Assembly (NCBI GenBank): GCA_944472155.2
Contig: OX235277.1
Span: forward strand, 33,800,804-33,864,803
Length of the DNA stretch: 64,000 bases
Reading direction: 5' to 3'
Source of the DNA: Trichobilharzia szidati
Taxonomy: Eukaryota > Platyhelminthes > Trematoda > Strigeidida > Schistosomatidae
In this document: positions 42,480 through 53,237 of the stretch, in pieces
Layout of the letters: the number at the start of each line of letters is the position of its first letter
Numbering within the stretch: the stretch's first letter is position 1
Program-made: the position numbers and the translations under genes
The notes under the pieces: model-generated
What the model saw: the letters and a program-made list of their open reading frames with translations, nothing else
What the model was told of the DNA's origin: nothing
Databases searched by the model: none

Positions 42480-43480
42480 TATACTGTTTGAACCAAATTA
42501 TCCGCCTAGAACTTTGGCACAGAAATGTTTCACTGCAAGTTCACACACCTTAAAAGTTCTACCCTGCCCAATTTTGTTCAATTTCTTCATTGAAGTACTA
42601 ATGTGAGTGGTCTTAAATGACTGTGGCCACATAGGGATCGACCTCTTACCAGGGTACAGTCTTGTCAACTTAGAGTATGAAGATGATACTGTCTTTCTAC
42701 TAGTTGAAGACACGGACAAAATACAGAGTCTTCTGAACACTTTGAGCAGAAATATTCGAATGTTTGGCATGGGATTCGCCCCTGTCATATGTAAAATGAA
42801 GCTACAGGATTGTACTGCACCGATTCCTAGCTGACCACTTTGCTTATATGGGAATTTGTATTAACCCTAGTTAATTAATTTCAGACGATATCTCATCATG
42901 GATACAAAAGCCTCATTCTGCATTCTGTCTTCCGTGTTAGGTTGTATTATATACTCAGTAATATTGAGAGTAAGCATCAGTGTTAGGTAAGGTAGCTAGA
43001 TCGATTGATATGGCTAGGACAAGTGTTGCAGACACTAGTCATCGCTTCCTTGGACGAGCAGTGTTAACTGATATAATTAAGTTGGAAAAGGTGTAGAGAT
43101 AGTCAATTCAAAAGCTGGAATCAATCCACGAAGACTTTCACGAAATCCGTCTAAGCCACTTAAGGAATATTGGAATACTTACAACCAACGGTGGGGGGGG
43201 GGTATTATGTTGGTATTATAGTTCTAAGTCGTTCTCAATGGCGCGGATACATTCACTCTTTGTAATCTTCCAGATTTATCAAGTTCTCATGTATTTCCAT
43301 GTTACTATTTTTTCTCTCGTACGTTTCTGTTCATTATATTTCTTTTTGATTTTTTCTCTCTTCTTTATCTATTTGTGTGTGTTACATGGAGTGTGGCAAT
43401 TTGAACTGGTTCACATGTGTGCAAAGTTCTATACGTTGAAACTTAGTCACATTCAGTCTTCGTGCAAGAATACTTAGAGA
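42480..43480 (+). pseudogene. RTE-like LINE RT palm and tail
   Basis: The plus strand reads CPILFNFFIEVLM, then LVNLEYEDDTVFLLVEDTDK near 42660-42720 (the catalytic YADD has become YEDD), then LLNTLSRNIRMFGMGF and CKMKLQDC. After about 42860 it decays into the LRWLGH region and the T-rich tail. A G10 run at 43192-43201 lies within. It is an inactive RTE-clade copy. Confidence 0.65.
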
Positions 43481-43734
43481 AACAAAGAGAAAATAAATTC
43501 AAAGAAACTATTATTAAATAGAAATGTGTACGATAAGTTCATCGAAAGTAATGAAACTTTGAAAGAATTTGAAACATCAGTAGAAATACATCTGTGCCGT
43601 TGAGAACAATATTACGTTAAGACATCAACACTCTTCATCTATTTATTTTTTTCATCTCAAAAAAAACACAGTCAGGTAGTCTACAACCTCTTCCTCTACG
43701 TAGCTCAAATTTACAGTGAAGTTCTGTTGTATAA

Positions 43735-44060
43735 TTGAAAGTGTTCTCTCACTTATTTTATTTCACTTCCATATTGGATGGAGTTAGGCTAAGTGAAGAG
43801 ATAGCGTCGTGCATTTCGCGCTATTTGAGACTTGTCGTTTGGATGTACCTGCATCCTTCAGTGGGTGATGGTGTTCCCTTTACTGAGACCTGGACTCTGC
43901 ACGCATGGTTTCAAACTCCAAAGCATTATTCACTAGGTGACTTGCAAAAACATTATAACTCACTGGTGTAGGGTTTGCAGATACCTCTGGATGACGAATC
44001 CCGAAAAGGACGAAATGTGCATTCTGGATTCCACTGCCAGTCGTAATCCACCAAATAACA
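43735..44060 (+). ncRNA. Sm-alpha-like repeat with best-preserved hammerhead core
   Basis: TGACGA (43992-43997), stem II TCC/GGA with CGAAA loop, GAAA (44012-44015), a short stem III ATG/CAT (44015-44022), a cleavage triplet ATT, and then CTGGATTCCACTGC. The order and spacing match the type I hammerhead of schistosome Sm-alpha retroposons as I know it. The first core base (C3) is A here, and stem I is disrupted (CTCTGG instead of a complement to CTGGA). Probably slow or inactive. Confidence 0.7.
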
Positions 44061-44469
44061 TCATGGTAATCCTCATACATCCTTAGATAGTCCGTGTTAG
44101 GATGTGACATGTCAACAGACGCCGAACACTTCACAGTCCAATGTAATCAATCAACGAGAAATACAAAATTAACCATGACAAATGATGTGTATGTCTTGTT
44201 GTCTGTATTATATCGAATCTCTTGTAAAGATTCACTTATTGAGCTGTAATTCTTCTTCTGGAAGTCTAGATATTAATATATGCGTATGTTTTATTCACAA
44301 CAACAAAGATTTTTGGATTTGTCAAGTATCGGTTTTCCAACGGTTCTCTAACTGATGTCAGTTCATGATAAAATCCTCCAACCAATTTTCGGATTTGTCT
44401 AATTTTGCTGCTTTTGTTTTATTTCTATTGAGTGTTGTAAGCGTTATTATTCCAGGTTGGATATTGTAT

Positions 44470-44900
44470 TGAATGTTTTCGCAGTCGTTATTGTTCAGAT
44501 TCCTTCGCGGGCTAAAGATCCTGATGCTTCATCAAAACATGCCATCAGCTGACGAATTCTTTAATTGTGTTGGTTTAAGTCAGATGAAGAGGTGTAGACT
44601 GCTTGACTGGAGTCCTTTAGAAGCTAAAAACTATCAATTCCCTGGAGGAATGTTGATGACATGGCTGAAAATTGCTCATAGTTCTTGTACATTCTTACCT
44701 ATTATGCTTTTTCTGCAATTTTTCTCTACCCTTATATGTTCTATAAATTGTTGCGCGCTCTCGTGTGAAAGTTGTGCATTGAATATGCGTTTCAGTTCTA
44801 TCCTAGTTGTTTTTGAACTTCTTTCCCGATTTGAACACTGTCTATTAAACTGTATACTTCCACTTTACTTTTGTAACAATAATGATAATAATAATAAATT
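44470..44900 (+). pseudogene. RTE-like LINE 3' tail fragment
   Basis: Reads CRLLDWSPLEAKNYQFPGG followed by TWLKIAHS, the peptide after the LRWLGH block in these RTE copies, then T-rich tail sequence and an (AAT)n run at 44880-44897. Confidence 0.5.
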
Positions 44901-45159
44901 TCCAGTGGTCCTTTAGCTGATATATATAATTTAACTGGAAACCAATCAAATCCCTGCAAGGCGACACTTGAAAATTGATCGAATGCTCACTAGTGACAAA
45001 ATCAAGAGATCTGTTATTGTTGTGTGGCATAATTCAGTATATTGCAGCATATATTTTTCTCGTGTTTTAAGTAGTGAACAAATATTGTGGCTAGCATTAA
45101 AAATCTCAGTGAGAAATACGATTGATTTGCTGGGTGGTAGGGTTTCTTAACAAATTTGT

Positions 45160-45400
45160 AGAAGGAAATAGAGATAAATCGGGTACACTCTGAAGAGATT
45201 GTTGGGTGACATGCCAAGCACCACACTCTCAAGTAGGAGGAGGCGAGCATCGAGTTCGGTGTGCGTTCGAAGGTGATATAAAGGAGATAAGAGCTTATGG
45301 GAGTCTTGGAGCCAGCTAAAAAGAACACAGTAGAAACCAGGATGAAACTGAGATACGCTGTTGATGTCCCCACCATGTTACAATCGGAACACAAAGGAAT
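45160..45400 (+). pseudogene. RTE-like LINE C-terminal remnant
   Basis: A heavily decayed frame corresponds to the IGHTLR-rich C-terminus of the RTE copy at 52840-53100 (same order, including a LEPAKKNT-like LKRTA segment). Only position and order support it. Confidence 0.35.
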
Positions 45401-45639
45401 AATAGGTAATGACTGTCTTTTTCTCCTGGGGGTTATTCGCTTCTTTCATTGTTAAACAATTTAACCCCAAATCAATAACCATTCATTGGGCTAGTAACAT
45501 TGTTTCATTCCTTTTTCTCTTTTTTTTCAAAGTTTATTTGTATTTTACAACAGTAAAGTACATCACACTGAAGACTAGTTGTTTTCAAAGAAGGCGAAGT
45601 CCCACTAACACTAATACTCTTCTTAATTTCACTGCATAT

Positions 45640-45883
45640 ATATATGTATATAATACTTTATTCCTTTACGTTCCTAGTGGAACACAGGGCTTCAAGCTGG
45701 AGCTTTGAAGTTTCGGTAGGAGTGGTTTATATTTTTACGGGATGGAGTTGTTAGCCACAAGCCCAGCGTTTCCTCTTTACTGACTTTACTACTAGCTTAG
45801 CGAGGTTTAGGTGTGAGTCGGTCGAGGAGCAATCCTCGGACCACGTGCTTGGTTGGCGAGCGTTCTACCATTGAACCACCGAT
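45640..45883 (-). mobile_element. tRNA-Gly-derived SINE, minus orientation
   Basis: On the minus strand the head reads GCATCGGTGGTTCAATGGTA followed by GAACGCTCGCC, which is very close to a eukaryotic tRNA-Gly 5' half, then a degenerate B box. The body reads AAGCCAGTAGTAAAG-like sequence and ends CTTGAAGCCCTGTGTTCCAC. It abuts an 18S rDNA fragment at 45884. Confidence 0.75.
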
Positions 45884-46044
45884 GCTACTACCGATTAAAT
45901 GGCTTAGTGAAGCCGTTGGATTGGTGTCGTTGCAATGGCTTTGTCGCTCGACTCATGCTGAGAAGCCGACCTAACTTGACTGTCCAGAGGAGAAGTAAAA
46001 GTTGTAACAAGATTTCCGTTGGTGAACCTACGGAAGAATCATTA
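45884..46044 (+). rRNA. 18S rRNA 3'-end pseudogene fragment
   Basis: The sequence follows the universally conserved end of eukaryotic 18S: GCTACTACCGATTAAATGG, a helix-44 region, GAGGAGAAGTAAAAGTTGTAACAAG, and GGTGAACCTACGGAAGAATC then ATTA. The normal GTCGTAACAAGGTTTCCG and CTGCGGAAGGATCATTA carry several substitutions here, so it is a diverged copy, not a working rRNA gene. An apparent 68-aa frame over it is an artefact. Confidence 0.85.
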
Positions 46045-46165
46045 CAAGATTTCTCATAAAAACCCTTGTGAAATATGGCTATTGTACTGGTGTGCTGCGT
46101 CATGCCATTAAAGGTATTGGTCGACTCCTGTCCAGTCAGTTGGCACTTAAGGATGTATGCCCCGA
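46045..46165 (+). pseudogene. ITS1 fragment following the 18S copy
   Basis: Directly after the 18S end, CAAGATTTCTCATAAAAACC and GAAATATGGCTATTGTACTG continue, then GGTATTGGTCGACTCC. This resembles the start of schistosome ITS1 as I recall it, and the position is exactly right. It shows the copy came from rDNA or pre-rRNA rather than mature 18S. The end near 46165 is approximate. Confidence 0.6.
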
Positions 46166-48117
46166 AGATTAATTTCACTGGCAACTCTATAATTAATAAT
46201 AATAGCTTAATATAATTTTTCAATACTTAATTGAATTGCATTGTATAGATTCATACTGCAATCTGTCTATAAGTGTTTGGTTTCATTTACTAACATAGAA
46301 TGTACTACAGTTGTCGATCAATAAATTTAGCCTGTTAATACTACTACTACTGATCATAAAAGCATCTGTATATAACTGTCATGCCTCACTGAATGTATGA
46401 ATACTTACCGCCAAATTAAAACTAACTTTTCTAAATATTAACTCGAAAAAAGTTTTTTCAAAAGTAATATCGAGTTGTTTTTCTTAAAAATACAAACATT
46501 TTAATTTATATTTTATCAACTTTTTCCTGACCGGATAGCTGCTACCTTGATGTGGTTGTGGGGCCTGCAAATCGAGATGATCCAACGAACTACACTGGCT
46601 AGACCTAATGTTGCTACAGGTCCTACCATGCTAGAAAGATTGTTTGGATAGCGGTTAAACGAAAAGCAATTACCATTATAGTGTTAATTGTTTACAATAC
46701 GTTGTGGGGGGGGGGTTCTGTGGCGAACAGGGATGCAGCAGCAGTATATTGTTTCCCTCAGATGACCACCAGCAAGCCAAGAATGTTACGAATCCGTTCT
46801 GGAAAGGGTGGGTTAGAAAAGATCGATCCCGAAAATTGTACATCCGAACTTATATTGCGATGGCCCGTATTTGCTTGCGAAAAGATCTTAATACGGACGC
46901 AATTCCAAAATCTACTTCAAACAGGTTCTGTGTGTGTGTGTGGTCGACCTGCCTCAAACAGCTGTTCTTTGGCTTTGTGGTTATGCAGCACACTAATGCT
47001 TCTCTTCTGTTTCAGGTACTCCAAGAAGGAACCAACTTCCATGGTGTGTCTGTTTCCGGAAAGTAATAACTGCTCATACTCATAAACACAGAGAGCTTCC
47101 CTGACTATCTCCTCACCTTATTATTAACAGTTTATGGCATAGGTTGAAAATTGATTAATATTGAATCATATTTGGTGAGTGATGATGATATCAGGAAGTT
47201 CGTAACACCTACGGCCTGGAAACCTATAATGATGATATCTGTCTTAAAGTGAAGTCAACATTCACTAGAAAGGGGGAAAATCTGAAAGCAGGCGTCTATG
47301 CTAATTCCGAAGAACAAAAATTCCATCCTATCTACTATCATGTTACACAACTTATTCAAGGTGAATATTAATAGTCTCATTTTTAATAGTGAATTAAGGA
47401 AGAAAAGAAATAATAAATTATTGATTTTTAACCATATCTGGTCTGTGTGTGTGTGTACAAATTACTTTTGCACAATAAATAACTAACATTGTGTGTTCCG
47501 TTTTAATATTGAAACTTTTGCTTGATGCATATACATGTATATACACATATTGCTGTTTGTTTTTAGTTGCATGTTTATAGTATATGTATATATATATAAT
47601 GCAGGATTCATTTGTGTATTTAAACTTTTCAGTGCTTGTTACACACACATATATGTAAGGGCCGAAATTAAATTGGATGGAAGGGGATTCCCCACCTGGG
47701 TTAGAAGTAGTGTGTGTGTTCAAGTCATTGAGACAAATTTTCAATTCCGTAAATGGCAGTAAATTGTTTCATTTATCAGGCTTGTTAGAGATATTATAAT
47801 TTGTTTTATTATGGCTAATGATACTACCTAGTAGTAGTAGTAGTTGTTTAGGCTTTTATCGACTAAGGCGGAATTTGAAACTAGAAGTGCCTTGTGTAAA
47901 AGTGGTGTACTTAAGACAGAAGCCAGCGCATCGCATTTTGATACATGTATAAGAAACACATATGAGATTGTAGCTTGTTAATGAATGAGGGCTAGAGATT
48001 GTTAGCTAGTGAATTTGAATCTTGAAATAGGTTATTCTCTGGTGCTAGTGATGAGTTTGAAAATCGGATGAGACAGTTCTCAGTATTTTTAAAAGTTTCG
48101 TTATTTCTCCAGCATAT
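46166..48117. other. Intron sequence with simple repeats, no gene
   Basis: Contains a G9 run near 46705, (GT)n at 46929-46940 and 47441-47454, and (TA)n/(AC)n tracts at 47580-47660. The frames at 46681-47085 do not match any family I know. Confidence 0.35.
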
Positions 48118-48129
48118 ATGTATACATAT

Positions 48130-48364
48130 AATGCAGTTATTTATTTATTTTATTCCATTGAGTTCCGACTGGAACTTAGGGCTTCAAGCTTGAGTTTTGA
48201 AGTTTCAATAGCGTCGGCGTTTAGTTTTTACGGGATGAGGTTGCTGGTCTCATGCCTAACCTTATTACCGGCTAAGCCAGGTTTAGCAGTGCGTCGGTCG
48301 GGAATCTAACCCCGAACCATGTACGTGGTCGACGAGTATTTTATCACTGAACCACCGATGCACA
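48130..48364 (-). mobile_element. tRNA-Gly-derived SINE, minus orientation
   Basis: Minus-strand head GCATCGGTGGTTCAGTGATA (48362 downward) is nearly tRNA-Gly, with a B box GGGGTTAGATTCCCGAC. The body shares GGCATGAGACCAGCAACCTC with the copies at 17036 and 19160 and ends CTTGAAGCCCTAAGTTCCAG then TCGGAACTCAATGGAATAA. It is the best copy for recognising the tRNA origin. Confidence 0.85.
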
Positions 48365-48739
48365 TTGGTAGAATGGTAATAAATTCCTCGATATTGAGTA
48401 ACAAGGACTCGAACATCAGGAGGAATAAGTTTAGTCCATGTTGTAAAAGGAGCTGCTTACTGATGAGCATCAGCAAACTTGAAAAAGGTTGAATAAGCGA
48501 AACTACATTATGACTGACTTGTAGTACAATACACTACCTTAGTACTGTATTCATGAGTTTGGTAATTACCAAATAATCTACTGTGGATAAAACTTACCTT
48601 ATTCTTTTTGAATCAGATGTCTGCATAATTGACCACTGGGCAATATAATGCTGGTTAGCTAATTCGGAAAACACTGCATTATCTACATTTTGAGTCTTTT
48701 GTGGAATATTAATCACTTTTAAATGCGCAGATGTCGTCA

Positions 48740-48910
48740 CAAATCAATGAGAGTTAGAAAGTCAATCGTTCAACCAGTTACTACTACCCCTGTCGTAGGC
48801 TGAAAGTTCTCGGTGAGATTTCTGGTGAGGTCATATGTGTATGCGTACCACTGAAAAGTCTCGAACTTGGACGAAATATCCCATCATGATTCCCTTAATT
48901 TTGTTGGTTC
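48740..48910 (+). repeat. SINE-like repeat with decayed hammerhead core
   Basis: GCGTACCACTGAAAAGTCTC, then CTTGGACGAAATATCCC, with CTGAAAA at 48851-48857 and GAAA at 48873-48876. The order equals the copies at 40310 (minus) and 60550. The stem II pairing is weak. Confidence 0.5.
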
Positions 48911-48929
48911 ATGATGAAATGAGCATCCC

Positions 48930-49120
48930 TTGCTTACATTCCGAGTGGAACATAGCGCTCCAAGCTTGAGCTTTGAAGTTTCAGTAGTAACAGTGGTGTT
49001 GTTTTTTTACGGCGTGGAGTTGCTAGCCCACCCTTTCCTCTTAGCAGCTAGTTAACTAGTATAGGTTTGTTCGAGTGTGTCGAGCGGGGATCGAACTTGG
49101 ACCACATGCGTGGTTGTTGT
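48930..49120 (-). mobile_element. Decayed tRNA-derived SINE
   Basis: Carries the SINE body phrases ATTCCGAGTGGAACATAGCG and AGCTTGAGCTTTGAAGTTTC and a degenerate B box region (GGGGATCGAACTTGGACC). It lacks the first part of the tRNA head. Confidence 0.6.
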
Positions 49121-49699
49121 AATATAAATAAACTCAATGGCATATTTATATGAATACTGACTAATATTGTGAAACTCGTCATTTCCGAATAACACGGTTC
49201 AAGTTGAGAAATCACCAAAGTTTCCTTTAATTATCTGAGGTATTCAGATCACAATATGTGATCTGCCTGATCTGCAGATAAATGTCAATCTAGGAAGCAT
49301 GTGAAATAACACAGTGACTTCATACTAATGATTGATGTGAGTAGTGTGTAGTGATAGTAGAAAGATCTAAATGCTATACGTCCGTTTCACTTTTTTGCGG
49401 TTCATTGTCATCAGTAATGTACATGGTTTGACTCAGCTCATGGAGCTGAATTAGTTGCAAACCACTGGAATTCCGGCAACCAAAAACTGTGTAATTTGGA
49501 AATATGAGATAAGTAGTGTTACAATACTGTTGAAGGTCGAACATATATCTATTAACCGAAAAAGACAAATCCTATATGAATAACTTACAGTAACGTGAAT
49601 AAAACTTGTTTTTCTATGATGTTAAACAAAATGAGCTGAGAAATTTAGATCACAGAAGAGTGCATTGCTTATATATACATATATATAGTCCGCTCACTG

Positions 49700-49950
49700 A
49701 CTGGTTTTCAATTGGTTAGAACACGCTCATCATATCTAGGCCTATACATGAGTCACACATATAACGTAATGGCCAATGATATTACATGGTTGTCTAGACA
49801 GGAGTAGTTAGATGAAGCGGGTTTCGAACCTGCGATCAACTGGATGACTGAAATCGGGGTTAGCAAGTAAGACTTCTCAGTTTACCAGTCATAATTCAAT
49901 TGGCAAAGTCTAGCGTAAAAAATCGTGATTAACACTTGTCAGCCACACAC
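49700..49950 (-). repeat. tRNA-like repeat with B box
   Basis: On the minus strand GATCGCAGGTTCGAAACCCG (about 49817-49836) is a perfect pol III B box context. The flanking sequence does not fold as a full tRNA, so it is probably a third SINE-type repeat. Confidence 0.4.
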
Positions 49951-50337
49951 GCACTTAAAAACATTCCAGTGAGTAGTAGTAATTTCCCCCCTCCGTCGTC
50001 GAATCGAAACCAGACATCACTATATCAGACACTATAGTTTTGGTCATTGGATCGATCACAAAACTACGATAGGCGACGGGAAATTATTTATGCTCCTCAA
50101 TAGTATGGTTCATGTTTGTTTGTTCATGATACAGTAATTTCAAGATTCCACATGTGGAATGATCCTGATGACTTGATGATTCCCGACAGAAATCCCACTG
50201 TTATTATAGTCGGACAGTTGAAGACATGTAAATTTACAGTTTATTTTAGATATGTTTAGTGTAACTTTTGTTCTGAGGGTTATTTGGTTGGGAATTTACC
50301 CCCCCCCTTATCCTCTCTCCCTTACTGTCTTCTACAG

Positions 50338-50603
50338 ATATGAGTGAATTAATTATACCTAACGGTAATTCAACGGATTCAGAATATGATTCAGATGGTT
50401 GGCAAGAAGTTACAGTGCCTGATTCAGCTTCACCAGAAAAATATATCTGTTTAGTGTGTGATGTACATTGTGATTCTGTAGTTGGATTTTTTCGTCATCT
50501 CACTATACAACACGAATGGGTTAACCTATTAGATGGTGAAGGCAGAAGTATATTCAATGATCAATATGATTGGATTCGTTTTGTAAATTTTGTGCGTAAA
50601 ACT
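50338..50603 (+). CDS. PRMT3: PRMT3 exon A3: zinc finger, copy 3
   Basis: The acceptor CTTCTACAG ends at 50337 after a long C/T tract, and the ATG follows two bases later (50340). Joined to the G of a B exon, the first codon would be GAT and the ATG would stay in frame, so the exon works either as first or internal. It encodes an acidic N-terminus (STDSEYDSDGWQEV), as in animal PRMT3, then a C2H2 finger C-X2-C-X12-H-X4-H (CLVC ... HLTIQH), then YDWIRFVNFVRKT, with donor GTAAGT at 50604 (phase 0). Of the three copies this one best matches the family and is likely the ancestral one. Confidence 0.85.
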
Positions 50604-50719
50604 GTAAGTCGTATATATATATATATCATTTCAATTAGTGATATCCATTTTTGTTGGTGGAGGCTGGATGCCCATTTTCCTTTATTTTTTGTCTAATATC
50701 ATCATAGATCTACTACTGG

Positions 50720-51250
50720 GTGTGACCCTGATTAACTCTAGCAACTTGATACCAGGACAGAGTTTCTTTGATTTGTATAAAGTATACAGATAGTATGGTT
50801 ACGTAAACAGCCTTCTAAACACCTTGAGTAGAAGTATTAGTATGTTCGATATATGTTAGTGGATGAGGTTGTAAAGCTGCATTAATTAAGATGCCTAGGA
50901 TATGCATATATGCAAGCCACCTCTTGCTATGTTGACTGACCTTAGAATTATGATGTTGGTAAAGAGTTCGAGATAGTCAAACCAGAACATGTCATGAATC
51001 CATGAAGTCTTTGACTGTCGATTTAAGCCAGTAAGGATCAGTAGACTGTCTAGCAGGGTTTGTTGAGTCTCTAAGGACCAATGTTTGGAGATTGTCTGCA
51101 ATATGATTCAAAATCGTTCTCAATGAGACAGACGCATTTATTCTTTCTGATCTTTCAGATCCATGGAATACTCATTATTCTGTATGTACCTACTCTTTTT
51201 CCCGTATATTCTTGTTTATTGTAGTCAAGTTGTTGTGGCACCTGATGGAT
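50720..51250 (+). pseudogene. RTE-like LINE fragment in intron A3-B3
   Basis: Decayed frames follow the RTE copy at 42480: LLNTLSRSISMF near 50820 and CKPPLAMLTDLRIM near 50930, then the T-rich tail. Stops are frequent. Confidence 0.5.
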
Positions 51251-51389
51251 GGACTATCATGCCAGTTATCTATTGTAATTAACAGTGTTATTGGCTCAAT
51301 CAACCTGTAGTCCGGCTTCAGCTAGTTTGAATTCTACATAATTTGTAGATTTCCATTTAGCTTCAGTTATCTGCTTACTTACTCACTCA

Positions 51390-51690
51390 TATTATTATTA
51401 TTCATTCATCCCTTTTGTTCCGAGTTCAAAATAGGGCTGTAACATCACTTCCAACTGACTCCGCGATTGCCCAGAAGCTTTCATTTCCCGTTAACATGAT
51501 CTTCTCCTTGTCATCCTCAAGCCCACCGTTCAATTGATAGTTTTCCATTCTGGTTCCACTCGAGGTTATGGTGTGTGATGTCAGTCAACGTCTGCTTAGA
51601 GTACGTTCAATCCGTCTCCATTTCCTTCCTCATTAATTGAGTAATAGGTTTTTGGTTGGTTCTCTGCCTGCCTATCAGAGTTCCTTGCTG
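51390..51690 (-). pseudogene. RTE-like LINE 3' end, minus
   Basis: Carries GTTCCACTCGAGGTTATGG-like and CAATCCGTCTCCATTTCC phrases that match the antisense of the RTE C-terminus at 52850-53100. It overlaps no intact frame. Confidence 0.5.
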
Positions 51691-51829
51691 CTTGTTCTTT
51701 CTAGTCATGCAACTGATCTTCACTACCATCGAACGAAGAGAGTTGTTTGTTGGTGAAAGTTCACAACAGGATGCTGCAAAATGATTTTATTTACGTGCAT
51801 GATAAATGTCTAAACCGTATGGAAGCACT

Positions 51830-53140
51830 GACTGACCACCTTGACCGTAGTGTTATTAATTCAAACCTTGTTTACTGAATTTCAAGTCAATACTTCTATA
51901 TATTTGACCGGAACAAGCTAGATTCAGGAAAGGTCAAATTGCAACTCTACGCATCAACATCGAACAAAGTAGAGAGTGGCAATCAAACCTTTCTCCACCT
52001 CAACTTCATCAACTTCGAAAAGGTTTTCACCAGACAGCGTTGACCGAGAAGTAATTTAGAAACTACTTCAACACTACGGCGTACCTCAAGTATTTATTAA
52101 CCTGACTGAACAGCTATATGACAATAGCAAGTGTCAGGTGATCCACAAGGGAAAACTCAACCGGGCGTTCGGAATGCCTACAGAAGTAAGACACGGTTGT
52201 ATATTATCACCGATGATATTCTCAATTGTGGTGGACTGGATTATGCGTCAGACTTTGAGTGGGGAGTGATGAGACAGGAGTACTCTGGACCACCGTTAAG
52301 GAGATTCTAGAAGATCTGGATTTCGCAGATGATACATATCTAATGTCACATAAACTCGAAGACTTGCAAGCGAAAACCAACAAACTGGCTGAAGAAGCAG
52401 GCAGCGAAGACAGGAGTCCAAGAAGACGGAGGTGATGAAGATAACCAACAAATAGCACCAACTATTATCAACGAAAGAAACTTGAAAGAGGTTACATCCT
52501 TCACTTATCTAGGAAGCATTGTTTCAACCACAGGCGGAACAGATGGAGACGTTAAAGCAAAAATCGGAAAGGCAAGATACACCTTCATCAACCTGAAACC
52601 AGTTTGGAAATCTTCTGCACTCACCCAGTATAAACAACAACATTTCGGATTTTCAACACCAATGTGAAGTCAGTTCTATTGTATGGGTCAGAAACTTGTA
52701 CTGCGCGTCACAAAATGCATTTCCAACGGGTTACTGCAGACTTTTATTAACAGCTGCCTTCGGTGGCTATCTATTGAAGATGAAATGGCTGGCCAGATAG
52801 AATTAGAAACAAGAAACTATGGGAACAAGCTAACCAAGAACTCATCGTTCAACAAATATGTAGGAGGAAATGCAGATGGATTGGGCACACACTGAGGAGA
52901 GGAGACCGTTGAATGACATCGCACACAATGCAGGCCATCAATCGAGTGGAACCCGAATGGGAAGCGACTAGTGGGGCAATGGTGCGAGGGTGACATGGAG
53001 AAGATCGTGTGAGGAGGAGGAGGAGATGACAGATTATGGGCAATCTTGGGTGCAGCTGAAGAGGACAGCAGAAAGTAGAACAAAGCAGAGGTGTGTTTTG
53101 AAGCTTTATTTTCCACTCGGAATCCAAGGGAACAATAATA
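51830..53140 (+). pseudogene. RTE/SR2-like LINE reverse transcriptase, degenerate
   Basis: Plus frames read a QVIHKGKLNRAFGM block, VRHGCILSPMIFSIVVDW, then EDLDFADDTYL-like sequence around 52320 (the catalytic FADD), FTYLGSIVSTTGGTDGD (52500-52550), KARYTFINLKPVWKSSAL, and the C-terminus TWRRSCEEE...SWVQLKRTAESR (52990-53090). This order is that of RTE-clade LINEs such as schistosome SR2. Several frameshifts disable it. It ends in TTTTCCACTCGGAATCCAAG, a tail shared with the tRNA-Gly SINEs. It lies about 100 bp before exon B3. Confidence 0.75.
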
Positions 53141-53237
53141 CTTATATATATTATGGTTTAGTGATAATTTGTAAATTAAGTCGTAATTACCTGAGCCTCT
53201 TTTTTGTCTCATCAGTAAGCATTTGTGTTGTTTTTAG

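Noticed and set aside
44960..45150. A 60-aa plus frame as a host exon
   Set aside because: No splice signals or family similarity, and it borders RTE remnants.
45853..46059. A 68-aa frame over the 18S fragment
   Set aside because: The nucleotide sequence is plainly the 18S rRNA 3' end; the open frame is accidental.
52817..53212. A 131-aa minus-strand frame, and its twin at 55767-56120 plus
   Set aside because: Both are antisense of the RTE C-terminus; their similarity to each other reflects the shared repeat.
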